Below the pieces are notes generated by a model, which was not told the origin of the DNA, did no database searches, and worked only from the letters and a program-made list of their open reading frames with translations. Position numbers and translations under genes: made by a program. Shown in pieces: positions 7,248 through 15,079 of a DNA stretch of 45,895 nucleotides. Within the stretch, counting starts at the first letter, position 1. Every line of letters starts with the position of its first letter. The stretch comes from Candidatus Saccharimonadota bacterium (GTDB lineage: Bacteria > Patescibacteriota > Saccharimonadia > Saccharimonadales > JAGPDM01), in contig JAGPDM010000003.1 in assembly GCA_018057585.1 (NCBI GenBank), positions 1 to 45,895 on the forward strand, given 5' to 3'.

Positions 7248-8039
7248 CTAGATACCGGTGTCTCGATTGATGAAAGCAATGTGTGCAATCATGTAGAACA
7301 CTACTGACAGACCGATCATAATTACGAAGTTAATTAGCTTACCATTACCATTTATAACTTTTTCCATATCCATATAGTAAAAAGGTGATACGTATTTAAG
7401 ATTATCTAGATTATCAACGAGCTTAGAAACAATATCTGCGAAATACGTCAGCGTTAGTAGCCCTGCTCCGAGACCGATACCGGCACTACGCTTGCCTGTT
7501 ATCGACTGCCCAGCGAACGCGACCATAGCATAGGTTAGTCCGAGTAAATAAACCGAAAGAGACGCCAGTGCTACTTGGGCTAAGTTAGCATCAAAGACGA
7601 ATAGATGCTTACCGACCAGAACGCCAATCCATGCCGAAAACGAAATTACCAGCAGTGTTAATTTGATTGCAGTTAACTTCTCAATAATTATCTTGCTCCG
7701 ACTTATTGGGCTTGCTAGCAGTAGTTCGAGCGTTCCAGATTCCTCTTCCTTGCCTATGGCATTTACGGCAAATACTATTCCAGTTATAGCCAGGGTAAAA
7801 GGCAGGAACAAAGAGTAAAGCTCCAAGTTCAAAAAGCCTTCCGGGCTAGCACCCGCTGCAATATCACCGAACACAGCACTTAGTGCTTCAGGGTAAGAGT
7901 CTGCTAACAGTGTGATTTTACTTGCAGAATCGACGTGCAGAGCAGCAAACATTAGGGCAAAAATAAACATGACTAAACAAGTTACAGCAATGCTAATCTT
8001 GCGATCCCAAATAGCTTTTCCAAAAATTATTCTAGACAT
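7248..8039 (-). CDS. ABC transporter permease (ABC-2 type)
   Basis: This 263-residue membrane protein has about six hydrophobic segments, with a cytoplasmic loop GKEEESGTLELLLASPISRSK between the second and third. That loop is the typical coupling region of ABC-2 exporters of the NosY/EcsB type. The gene overlaps the ATPase gene by 8 nt (8032-8039, ATG inside the end of the previous frame), so the two are translationally coupled and form one exporter. The substrate is unknown. Confidence 0.88.
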   Translation of the reverse strand: MSRIIFGKAIWDRKISIAVTCLVMFIFALMFAALHVDSASKITLLADSYPEALSAVFGDIAAGASPEGFLNLELYSLFLPFTLAITGIVFAVNAIGKEEESGTLELLLASPISRSKIIIEKLTAIKLTLLVISFSAWIGVLVGKHLFVFDANLAQVALASLSVYLLGLTYAMVAFAGQSITGKRSAGIGLGAGLLTLTYFADIVSKLVDNLDNLKYVSPFYYMDMEKVINGNGKLINFVIMIGLSVVFYMIAHIAFINRDTGI

Positions 8040-8931
8040 CTTTATCTTTCTTGTAATAATGCATAAAAAGATCTTCGGTATCTGTTTCTTGCTCGTCTAG
8101 ATCAATTGGTTCGTGCCTCGCTAGCTCACTAATAAATTCTGTCACACTACCTGTAATCGTTGCCGTCAACTCATTGTCCTTAACCTCTACGTCTTTGACG
8201 CTTTTGAGTTTTCTGAAAGCAGCTTTGTCTGGTTTTGCACTGAAGGTTGCTCGGTAACGGTGTAAATTAAGTGATTTTGCATTCTTAATATCTTCGATAG
8301 CAATTAGTTTTCCTTGACGGATAAAGGCAGCACGATCACAAATTTTTTGAACTTCTGTTAGGTCGTGGGATGAAACGAAGATCGTCTTACCCTGATTCTT
8401 CATCTCAAGAACCATGTCGTAAAATACCTGTTTTATAAGTGGATCAAGGCCACTGGCTGGCTCGTCGAGTATTAATAACTGTGGTTTGTGCATAAAGGCC
8501 TGAATCAAACCAATCTTCTGAACATTTCCCTTTGATAAAGTACGAATTGGACGATCAAGTGTTGCATCAAGTCGACCGGTTAACTCGTCAACATATCCCC
8601 AATCAGTCTTTTTACCAAGATTGGTTAGGAACTTCAGTAGATCACGACCCTTCAAGTTTTCATAAAGAGCAATTTCGCCAGCCAAATACCCGATATTATT
8701 TTTAATATCGACGCTATCTCTGACGCTATCGAGACCAAAAACTGTCGCGGACCCTGAAGTTGGTTTTATGAAGTTCAAAATCGTTCGGATAGCCGTACTT
8801 TTGCCGGCGCCATTCGGACCCAAGAAACCAAATACCTCGCCATGCCGTAGCTCGAAACTAACATCTTCGATACCACGATATTTTCCGTAGGTTTTCGTAA
8901 GTTCATTTAGTTTTAGTGGTATTTCATTCAC
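8032..8931 (-). CDS. ABC transporter ATP-binding protein
   Basis: This is the ATPase partner of the permease. I place the start at GTG 8931 (299 residues, beginning MNEIPLKLN), because the family's first beta-strand begins there and GGAATTCTC lies just upstream. An upstream in-frame extension to 9024 has no family match. Seen: Walker A GPNGAGKST (residues 38-46), the signature LSKGNVQKIGL, Walker B LLILDEPASGLDP and the H-loop SSHD. The C-terminal about 80 residues form a small regulatory domain common in CcmA/NatA-like ATPases. Confidence 0.92.
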   Translation of the reverse strand: MNEIPLKLNELTKTYGKYRGIEDVSFELRHGEVFGFLGPNGAGKSTAIRTILNFIKPTSGSATVFGLDSVRDSVDIKNNIGYLAGEIALYENLKGRDLLKFLTNLGKKTDWGYVDELTGRLDATLDRPIRTLSKGNVQKIGLIQAFMHKPQLLILDEPASGLDPLIKQVFYDMVLEMKNQGKTIFVSSHDLTEVQKICDRAAFIRQGKLIAIEDIKNAKSLNLHRYRATFSAKPDKAAFRKLKSVKDVEVKDNELTATITGSVTEFISELARHEPIDLDEQETDTEDLFMHYYKKDKDV

Positions 8932-9085
8932 GAGAATTCCTTTGTTGGCTATTCTATCTTGTAGTGTAGTTGGTCCGACAACAACTGAATCGCAGATGAA
9001 GAACAATTGCACTACTGCCTTCAATGCTCATTTATTGAGTATGTGACGACCAGTGTCCATCTGTATTATACTCCCTGTTTTTGAA

Positions 9086-9787
9086 TTACTTCTTTTTCTT
9101 AACTCTAAGTTTCGGCTTAGGAAAGTCAATCTCTTTAGTTATCACTTCACATAATGATGCTGCAACGTCTTCTATTTGAAAATATAGACCACTTTGGTCT
9201 TTAAGGTCGTTGCGAAGACGCTTGACTATCTCTTCTGAATATAACATCTTTGCTAAATTGTCGGTGTTTAATGCAGTCGTTCTTTTCCAAAAATTTTCTA
9301 ATTCACCTCTCTCAACTGCGGTTTTAGTTAGGTTCCAAATAAGCTCTGGAGATTTTTTTAGATCTTCCGCGTTAAGTAGGTCAATCTTATATATTAGCGT
9401 GGTTGTAATTGGTTTTCCAAAATTCAAACGATAAAGCTGTATTTCACGGCCGTTGAGCAACAGTATCCAGTCTATACCTTCATTTGCAGCGTAACTTACG
9501 CTCTGTCTAAGATGCTTTTCATTGATATCAATTGATATAGCTTTAACCTCGACTACAAAATGTTTTTTTCGCTTAATTTGAATCACATAATCAGCATATT
9601 CGGACTTGATGCGAAACTCTGTTTTTATCTCTTCTAGCTCAGTGTAGCCTAGGACCTCAGTAAGAAAGCTGTTTGTCATAATCCTTGTAGCAGCTTCATC
9701 AAGATTAGAAAACTCTTTCTTCAAGTATTTTCTTTTGTATATTTTTATCTTATCTTTCAAGATTTTTAATTGATTTTCGGTTGCCAT
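9086..9787 (-). CDS. stand-alone HsdR_N-like nuclease-fold protein
   Basis: The 233-residue protein resembles the N-terminal nuclease domain of type I restriction HsdR subunits. It carries a PD-(D/E)xK-like core: Asp66 in EYADYVI, then Glu80-x-Lys82 in FVVEVKAIS, followed by HLRQSVSYAANEGIDWILLLNG. There is no helicase domain, methylase or specificity gene nearby, so it is not a complete restriction system. Such solitary proteins are common in bacteria and mostly uncharacterised. The C terminus ends in a basic KPKLRVKKKK tail. Confidence 0.75.
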   Translation of the reverse strand: MATENQLKILKDKIKIYKRKYLKKEFSNLDEAATRIMTNSFLTEVLGYTELEEIKTEFRIKSEYADYVIQIKRKKHFVVEVKAISIDINEKHLRQSVSYAANEGIDWILLLNGREIQLYRLNFGKPITTTLIYKIDLLNAEDLKKSPELIWNLTKTAVERGELENFWKRTTALNTDNLAKMLYSEEIVKRLRNDLKDQSGLYFQIEDVAASLCEVITKEIDFPKPKLRVKKKK

Positions 9788-9904
9788 TTTATTTCCTTTA
9801 CTTATTTAATTAATACTAGTTTAGCAAACAAGAGATTTCGACATTAGTATTTAAGAATTAACCTCTACACTAAATAATTATGTTACAATTTATTCTGTTC
9901 TTAT

Positions 9905-9981
9905 GGGCCAGTAGCTCAGCTGGTTAGAGCACCTGCCTCTTAAGCAGGGTGTCCGGGGTTCAAGTCCCCGCTGGCCCTCCA
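9905..9981 (+). tRNA. tRNA-Lys (anticodon CTT), CCA encoded
   Basis: A 77-nt cloverleaf: acceptor GGGCCAG/CTGGCCC, D-arm AGCTCAGCTGGTTAGAGC, anticodon stem CCTGC/GCAGG with loop CTCTTAA, T-arm CCGGGGTTCAAGTCCCCG, discriminator T and encoded CCA. It reads AAG. A TACAAT box lies just upstream. No tRNA-tail element follows it. Confidence 0.96.
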
Positions 9982-10051
9982 CGTTATTCTTATCCGCTAT
10001 GTAAATATGATAGTTAGTGAATCATCTTTACTTACTACGATTAACATAACT

Positions 10052-10228
10052 ATGACAAATTTTAAATTCAAAATTATCCGAATGCTTATCATAGTTACTG
10101 CTATGATAGCTATCGCTCTAAGCACAATATACATAAACCGTTCAGTGCGATGTCAGGACATTATCGGTGATGGCTACGCTATGGGAATAGACCCTAAACC
10201 AGTAGTAATTGGGAATACCTGTGACTAA
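10052..10228 (+). CDS. small membrane-anchored protein, unknown function
   Basis: The protein has 58 residues from the ATG at 10052, chosen because TAACAT lies 4 nt upstream in the leaderless pattern of this genome; an in-frame ATG at 10007 would add 15 residues. A hydrophobic N-terminal helix (about residues 8-27) is followed by a short outside tail with two cysteines (RCQDIIGDGYAMG, NTCD) that could form a disulfide. I do not recognise a family. It stands between tRNA-Lys and a methyltransferase gene. Confidence 0.5.
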   Translation: MTNFKFKIIRMLIIVTAMIAIALSTIYINRSVRCQDIIGDGYAMGIDPKPVVIGNTCD

Positions 10229-10286
10229 TAATTTGGCAGTCAAAAGTAGTTAGATAACGTTAACCTATACTGTTACTATTTAAACT

Positions 10287-10775
10287 ATGATTGTACTATT
10301 TATGATCCTGCTTATTGTAATTACTGTGCCATTTCTGATTGGCGGGCTTTTAGGTGCAGTTTGGGTTCCGGCATTTTCTGAAGATACGACAGCTATTTTG
10401 AAACACCTAAAACTTAGACCTGGAATGACTCTGTACGAATTCGGCTGCGGCGATGGCAGATTTCTAAGAAAAGCATCCAAGTACAAAGTAAACTCAGTCG
10501 GATATGAAGTTAATCCCTACCTATGCAAGTTAGCTCAGATTAGATCAATCCATAATAAGAACACGAGGATCAAACAGGCTAACGCTTGGAATAAGTCATT
10601 TGCAGAGGCTGATGTTGTCTTTACGTTTTTAATGCCTAAGTTTATGGAGAAATTTGGTACTAAAATGCAGAGGGAATTAAAGTCTGGCTCAATTGTCGTT
10701 AGTTACATATTCGAGATACCAAACATGGAGCATTATCGGCACGCCAACAACAGCTACTTCTACAAAATTAAGTAA
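10287..10775 (+). CDS. membrane-anchored SAM-dependent methyltransferase, class I
   Basis: This 162-residue protein has an N-terminal hydrophobic segment (residues 1-26) and then a compact Rossmann methyltransferase domain. SAM-binding motif I is EFGCGDGRF (residues 51-59), followed by GYEVNPYLC, where the acidic residue would bind the ribose. The domain is short and ends soon after motif IV-like ADVVFTFLMP, so the substrate-binding part is minimal. Similar small proteins occur widely in CPR genomes and have no known substrate. Confidence 0.75.
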   Translation: MIVLFMILLIVITVPFLIGGLLGAVWVPAFSEDTTAILKHLKLRPGMTLYEFGCGDGRFLRKASKYKVNSVGYEVNPYLCKLAQIRSIHNKNTRIKQANAWNKSFAEADVVFTFLMPKFMEKFGTKMQRELKSGSIVVSYIFEIPNMEHYRHANNSYFYKIK

Positions 10776-10783
10776 AGCTGGGG

Positions 10784-10987
10784 CTACTCTCGCCCAGCTC
10801 TGATCTTCTTAAGCTCTTGCTCTTGTTTATCGACCTTATCCCTGAGTCGACTAACGTCCTTCTCTACAATCTTGAGGCCGGTCAATAAACCGAGAGCGAA
10901 TAGAATAATAATAGAGCCAAAAATTAAAATAATCTTCTGTTTTTTATTCATCCTGGATTGCTCTTGTTCCGTTTCTTTATTTTGCAT
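10784..10987 (-). CDS. small membrane protein with coiled coil
   Basis: The protein has 67 residues: a charged N terminus, one membrane helix (about residues 19-41) and a charged heptad-like C-terminal tail (EKDVSRLRDKVDKQEQELKKIRAG) that should form a coiled coil. An inner ATG (residue 13) is also possible as start. It resembles small FtsL/FtsB-like or Lpp-like proteins only in architecture, so no function is assigned. It converges with the methyltransferase gene, 8 nt apart. Confidence 0.6.
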   Translation of the reverse strand: MQNKETEQEQSRMNKKQKIILIFGSIIILFALGLLTGLKIVEKDVSRLRDKVDKQEQELKKIRAGRE

Positions 10988-11076
10988 GATTTAAGGATAC
11001 TACTAATGGTTCACTTCTAGAAATAATACAGCACCTTGGCTTGTGACTTACGCTATGTAGTGACATCATAGACAGG

Positions 11077-12105
11077 ATGGATATAAAAAACAACGTAGAT
11101 CTAGGTCAGTATTCAACGATGGGTCTTGGCGGCATCTGCCAAGAGTTTGTGACTGTCCAGAATGAATCCCAGCTACAGGATATTATCGACTATGCGAATA
11201 GCAAATCACTAAAAATCCATATTTTGGGTGGTGGTAGTAATTCGATCTTCAAAGATGGAATATTTGAGGGTTTAATTATTAAAAACGAAATATCTGGATT
11301 TGAACTAGATAACCAGGGCATCCTAACAGCGGGTGGTGGCGAAAACTGGGACGAGATAGTTGGGAAAGCTACCGATGAGAATTGGAGTGGCATAGAAACA
11401 ATGAGCCTAATACCTGGAACAGTTGGTGCTGCGCCAGTCCAGAACATAGGTGCCTACGGACAAGAGTTATCAGATTGCTTTATTGAACTAAAGGCATTAG
11501 AAATATCGACGAATCAGTTTCAGTCTTTTTATAAGCCTGATTGTATGTTCGGCTACAGGACTAGCTGGTTTAAGTTGAATCCAGGCAAGTTTATTGTTAC
11601 TGAAATAAAATTACAGCTCAGTAACCATCAATTAGAACCACCTTTTTATACAACCCTGCAGAAGTATCTAGATTCATCAAATATAACTGATTACTCTCCT
11701 AGGTCAATTAGACAAGCGGTCGTCCATTGGCGTAGCCACTATCTGCCCAATATAAAGAACTACAAAACGGCTGGCTCGTTTTTCACTAACCCAATTATCA
11801 GCAAACAGGATTTAGATAAATTAATTGCAATTAGCCCAGAGCTGGCTAATTGGCCGACTAAATGGTTCTGGCCGCTTGATAGAGATATGTACAAGGTTGC
11901 TGCTGGAAGGCTGGCTGAAATTGCTGGCCTAAAGGACTGGCACGATACAGAGACTGGCATGGCAACTTGGAACAACTCAGCACTGGTTTTAATTAACGAA
12001 AACGCTAAAAGTTACGCTGATCTAGATAAGTTTAGGCAAAAGTACTTAGATAAGATACAGTCAGTTTACGGAATAAAGTTCGAACAAGAACCAATTGAGA
12101 TTTAG
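11077..12105 (+). CDS. murB: MurB: UDP-N-acetylenolpyruvoylglucosamine reductase
   Basis: This 342-residue FAD enzyme reduces the enolpyruvyl product of MurA to UDP-MurNAc with NADPH. Seen: the FAD-binding segments LGGGSNSIF and IPGTVGAAPVQNIGAYGQEL, active-site Arg161 (FGYRTSWF), the proton donor Ser234 in AGSFFTNP, and a C-terminal glutamate region (INENAKSYADL). The length and the Tyr-rich insert match type I (E. coli-like) MurB. The start ATG is preceded by GACAGG. Confidence 0.95.
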   Translation: MDIKNNVDLGQYSTMGLGGICQEFVTVQNESQLQDIIDYANSKSLKIHILGGGSNSIFKDGIFEGLIIKNEISGFELDNQGILTAGGGENWDEIVGKATDENWSGIETMSLIPGTVGAAPVQNIGAYGQELSDCFIELKALEISTNQFQSFYKPDCMFGYRTSWFKLNPGKFIVTEIKLQLSNHQLEPPFYTTLQKYLDSSNITDYSPRSIRQAVVHWRSHYLPNIKNYKTAGSFFTNPIISKQDLDKLIAISPELANWPTKWFWPLDRDMYKVAAGRLAEIAGLKDWHDTETGMATWNNSALVLINENAKSYADLDKFRQKYLDKIQSVYGIKFEQEPIEI

Positions 12106-12138
12106 AATAGTTATTGATAACCACGATTTTAATATGTC

Positions 12139-12621
12139 ATGAGACCAGAAAGACTACGCCCCAGGATTGCAAGCGCAGAATATAATGCACAAGAACAGGT
12201 AGGTGCATTAGCTCTTGTAGCAGATAGAGTTTCGATGTTTGTGTGGGAAATAGCGATTAAACATTCCAGAAGGCAATTATTAGAATCTCTTGCCGATGAA
12301 AGCTGCAGCGATGAACTGAAGCTAGAAAAAGCTACAGCTTTCGGACGACACTTGGTCGGCCTAAGCAATTCTGCAGAACACTATACAAGATACAGACACA
12401 ACGGTGGCGGATTAATGCCAAAAAGTGAACAATTCCTACATCGAATAGATGTTGCCAGGGGACAGATTAGTCATATGTTTGACGCAGGCGATGAGAAAAT
12501 TGATACTGCTCTAATTAAAGCAACTGTGGATTTCGCCAATGCAGATGGCGATAATCAGACTGAAGATCCAGTCGTCGCAGCAAATATTGTTCTAGACGTA
12601 ATTGATCAACTAAATGACTAG
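12139..12621 (+). CDS. helical protein, unknown function
   Basis: The protein has 160 residues, is predicted to be almost wholly alpha-helical, is acidic at the C terminus and has no signal peptide or membrane segment. Recognisable features are limited to a central H-x3-RQLLESLADE stretch and GRHLVGLSNSAEHYTRYR. I find no family. It starts with TTTAAT-like sequence just before the ATG and follows murB by 33 nt on the same strand. Its stop codon overlaps the glyA stop on the other strand by 4 nt. Confidence 0.65.
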   Translation: MRPERLRPRIASAEYNAQEQVGALALVADRVSMFVWEIAIKHSRRQLLESLADESCSDELKLEKATAFGRHLVGLSNSAEHYTRYRHNGGGLMPKSEQFLHRIDVARGQISHMFDAGDEKIDTALIKATVDFANADGDNQTEDPVVAANIVLDVIDQLND

Positions 12622-13910
12622 TCGTCTGATGGGATTGGGAATCCTAGACAGTAATCTTTGACTTCGGCGTGTAGCGATTCTAATTTTTTATCGTCTCTAC
12701 GGTTTTCGATTGCCGACTTCATCCAAATAGCGATCTGTTCCATATCTTCTTCCATAAAACCACGCGTGGTTATTGCCGGCGTACCTAACCGAATACCGCT
12801 TGGGTCAAATGGCTTACGAGTATCCCCGGCAATTGAGTTCTTATTTAGGGTAAGACCAATTTTGTCTAACGTTTGTTCGGCCTCTTTACCGCCAACACCG
12901 AAGCTGCTCCAAACGTCAGCCAACATCAAGTGATTGTCGGTGCCGTTAGTAATCAGCCTGAAATCGCGCTCCATCAATGCGCTTGCTAGAGCTTTAGCGT
13001 TATCGACTACCTGTTGTGCGTAAACTTTAAATTCTGGCTTCTGTGCTTCACCAAGAGCAACACCAATTGCTAGAGTCTGGTGCATGTGTGGGCCACCTTG
13101 AAGACCAGGGAATACTGAACGATCGATTAAAGTTGGCAGATTCTCGATAGTTTTTTCCGGCGCTCTAAGTGGGTTGCCAGCGACACCCTTACTCATAACC
13201 ATTGCGCCACGCGGACCGCGTAGTGATTTATGGGTTGTGGTCGTGATAATGTGGAAACCGTGATCAAACGGGTTAGCAAGAACCCCGCCAGCAATTAGGC
13301 CAGCGATGTGAGCCATATCAGCCATAGCGACAGCACCAACCTCATCCGCAATGTTGGCTATCTTGGCGTAGTCAAGTTCGCGAGGATAGGCGCTAAAACC
13401 AGCAATTATGATCTTTGGCTTGTGTTCTTTAGCAAGTGTTCTGAGTGCATCGTAGTCAATTTCACCTGTTTCGATATCTTTCATACCGTAACGCACAAAA
13501 TTAAATAGTTTAGCCATGTAAGTAACTGGGCTACCGTGGGTCAAGTGACCACCGTGGTTTAGATCCATTCCAAGTACTGTGTCTCCGGGCTCGAGCCACG
13601 CAAAAAAGGTGGCAACATTAGCTGCAGCACCGCTGGATACTTGAACGTTAGCATGATCAGCACCGAAGATCGCTTTGGCACGTTCGATAGTTTCAGTCTC
13701 TACCTTGTCAGTAAACTCTTGGCCGCCGTAGTACCGACGCCCTGGATAGCCTTCAGAGTACTTGTTAGTAAACTCGCTGCCGAGGGCCTCAAGCACAGGG
13801 CGAGATACGTAGTTTTCGCTCGGGATCAGCTCTAGGCCTTCGCGCTGACGCCTGCACTCCCCTTCTAAGTAACCAAATAATGTTGGATCACTGGTCTTCA
13901 AATCAGCCAT
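12618..13910 (-). CDS. glyA: GlyA: serine hydroxymethyltransferase
   Basis: This 430-residue PLP enzyme converts serine and tetrahydrofolate to glycine and 5,10-methylene-THF. The PLP lysine is Lys228 in TTTTHKSLRGPRGA. ELIPSENYVS, the YSEGYPGRRYYGG substrate loop and ADMAHIAGL are all present, and length and motifs are standard. It has a real ribosome site, AGGGGAG, about 8 nt before the ATG, unlike many neighbours. It feeds one-carbon units to FolD. Confidence 0.97.
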   Translation of the reverse strand: MADLKTSDPTLFGYLEGECRRQREGLELIPSENYVSRPVLEALGSEFTNKYSEGYPGRRYYGGQEFTDKVETETIERAKAIFGADHANVQVSSGAAANVATFFAWLEPGDTVLGMDLNHGGHLTHGSPVTYMAKLFNFVRYGMKDIETGEIDYDALRTLAKEHKPKIIIAGFSAYPRELDYAKIANIADEVGAVAMADMAHIAGLIAGGVLANPFDHGFHIITTTTHKSLRGPRGAMVMSKGVAGNPLRAPEKTIENLPTLIDRSVFPGLQGGPHMHQTLAIGVALGEAQKPEFKVYAQQVVDNAKALASALMERDFRLITNGTDNHLMLADVWSSFGVGGKEAEQTLDKIGLTLNKNSIAGDTRKPFDPSGIRLGTPAITTRGFMEEDMEQIAIWMKSAIENRRDDKKLESLHAEVKDYCLGFPIPSDD

Positions 13911-13990
13911 TCAAGTCTCCCCTTTTATTTATAATAAGAATAAAGTCTACTTCATTATACCGTGAATTTTATGTTGTTGCTATTAGAGCA

Positions 13991-14380
13991 TAATGTGGTT
14001 TTTACAAACCTGCCGAATCCTTTCTTTTGAAAAGAAACAAACTAATGACAATTGCGCCGACAAGTGTCGCAAGCTCCTGGACTATCGTCGCTCCTGAGAT
14101 GTTCGTTGTTATGCACTACAACGGTCTAGACTACTCACTTAGCTAAAGCTAAGTTCAAACAAGCCTAGCCCTTGAGCTGTAGAGATAACACTCACATATC
14201 AGGAAGCTCCTCCTTATGCCCAGACTGAAGGAAGATAATAAATCCCCTCTGGTAGGATTTGGAATTAAAATTGTCGTGAGATTAGGTCATAAGCCATATT
14301 TATATCTGTTGTGTATTGACAAATCCTTCCTATATATATATTAGCTTTTCGCATTGGTGAAAGATGGTTTTTTGACAAAC
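13991..14380 (+). ncRNA. candidate structured RNA, copy A (about 380 nt, family not recognised)
   Basis: This stretch aligns with 45156-45568. Shared parts in order: a closing stem AAACC/GGTTT (14005-14009 with 14365-14369); a small hairpin (14021-14037); a stem-loop TGACAATTG/CAAGTGTCG with loop CGCCGA (14046-14069); a long interrupted hairpin from TCCTGAGAT (14092-14100) to ATATCAGGA (14196-14204); the segment TTATGCCCAGA (14214-14224); hairpin AAATCC/GGATTT with loop CCTCTGGTA (14240-14260); hairpin CTTTTC/GAAAG; and the tail GTTTTTTGACAAAC. Stems are preserved while their bases differ from copy B. No ORF fits. Known large RNAs (tmRNA, RNase P, SRP, 6S) do not match. Confidence 0.65.
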
Positions 14381-14401
14381 ACGAGAAGTTTTAATTCAAG
14401 G

Positions 14402-14449
14402 CGAGACTTTGGGTTAAATAATGTTTAATTTAAATTGAAGTCTCGTTTT
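14402..14449 (+). terminator. hairpin after structured RNA A (terminator or attenuator)
   Basis: CGAGACTT (14402-14409) pairs with AAGTCTCG (14438-14445) around a 28-nt AT-rich loop and is followed by TTTT. It lies between the RNA and the small ORF at 14515. Copy B has a corresponding but different hairpin at 45581-45638. Confidence 0.6.
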
Positions 14450-14514
14450 GCGTGAGACACACGCCTTCGACAGAGAAGATTAGTCGATGTTGCGAGGGAA
14501 TTGAGAAATCTATC

Positions 14515-14784
14515 ATGCCAGATTATCCACACCAGTTTGCTGGTCACAGTGGAAGATTCAGGCGAGTTAAGACGCCTAGGGATGTGCCCTGGAGCGAAGA
14601 GTATGCTTGGAGGTTTGACTCTAATTCCGGTCAACTGACAGCACTCGACGCAATCAAGACATCTGGTAGGCCGACCTTCACCATTGTGTATGACCCCACT
14701 GGTACCTATTACGCCAGCGCAAAGCCACAAACGCTTCCTGCTGCGAGAAAGCACAACTGTCCTAATTGTACATGCACCGACTGA
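14515..14784 (+). CDS. small Cys-tailed protein behind structured RNA A
   Basis: The protein has 89 residues from ATG 14515; a GTG at 14452 would add 21 residues that overlap the hairpin region. No clear Shine-Dalgarno precedes either start. The sequence is polar, rich in Arg, Pro and aromatic residues, with FTIVYDPTGTYYAS near the middle and a C-terminal CPNCTC motif that may bind metal or form disulfides. GC content is visibly higher than in neighbouring genes. No family is recognised, and it is not similar to the ORF behind RNA copy B. Confidence 0.45.
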   Translation: MPDYPHQFAGHSGRFRRVKTPRDVPWSEEYAWRFDSNSGQLTALDAIKTSGRPTFTIVYDPTGTYYASAKPQTLPAARKHNCPNCTCTD

Positions 14785-15060
14785 GCTGAGGTCTTCTCAG
14801 AACATTCGGCATCGACAACTGGAACCGAAAGCAAAACCGAGGGCTCGAGGGCGCTAAGACAGACCGGTAGCTTGATTGCACACTCCGTCTTTTTCTCTCT
14901 TGCCTCGGTCGCTTCGACATACCTACCTCTTTTTTTGCCTCCGTTTTCTTCGGCCACTTTTTTTGTCCCTGTTTTCTTCTCGTGTTTGTTTTTATTTTCT
15001 TAGTTTATTTAACGATTTGTTACATTCATATAATATATAGACTTTTGTTTGACTTTATCC
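14785..15060. other. intergenic, pyrimidine-rich tract on the plus strand
   Basis: No convincing gene. From about 14880 to 15005 the plus strand is strongly pyrimidine-rich, with T runs of 5-7. An open frame on the minus strand (14709-14957) is Lys/Glu/Arg-rich simply because of this purine bias. The tract ends just before the murA promoter. Confidence 0.5.
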
Positions 15061-15075
15061 ATTCAGTGATATAAT
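15048..15075 (+). promoter_or_regulatory. promoter of HTH-murA
   Basis: TTTGAC (15048-15053) and TATAAT (15070-15075), spaced 16 nt, end 4 nt before the first ATG at 15080. A transcript would start at or near that ATG, so the mRNA is probably leaderless. Confidence 0.6.
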
Positions 15076-15079
15076 ATTC

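Noticed and set aside
8932-9024. N-terminal extension of the ABC ATPase frame
   Set aside because: The 31 extra residues have no family match, and the GTG at 8931 lies at the normal domain start with GGA upstream.
14709-14957. 82-codon open frame on the minus strand, rich in Lys, Glu and Arg
   Set aside because: It overlaps the more plausible plus-strand ORF, and its composition follows directly from the purine-rich strand of the pyrimidine tract; no family resemblance.
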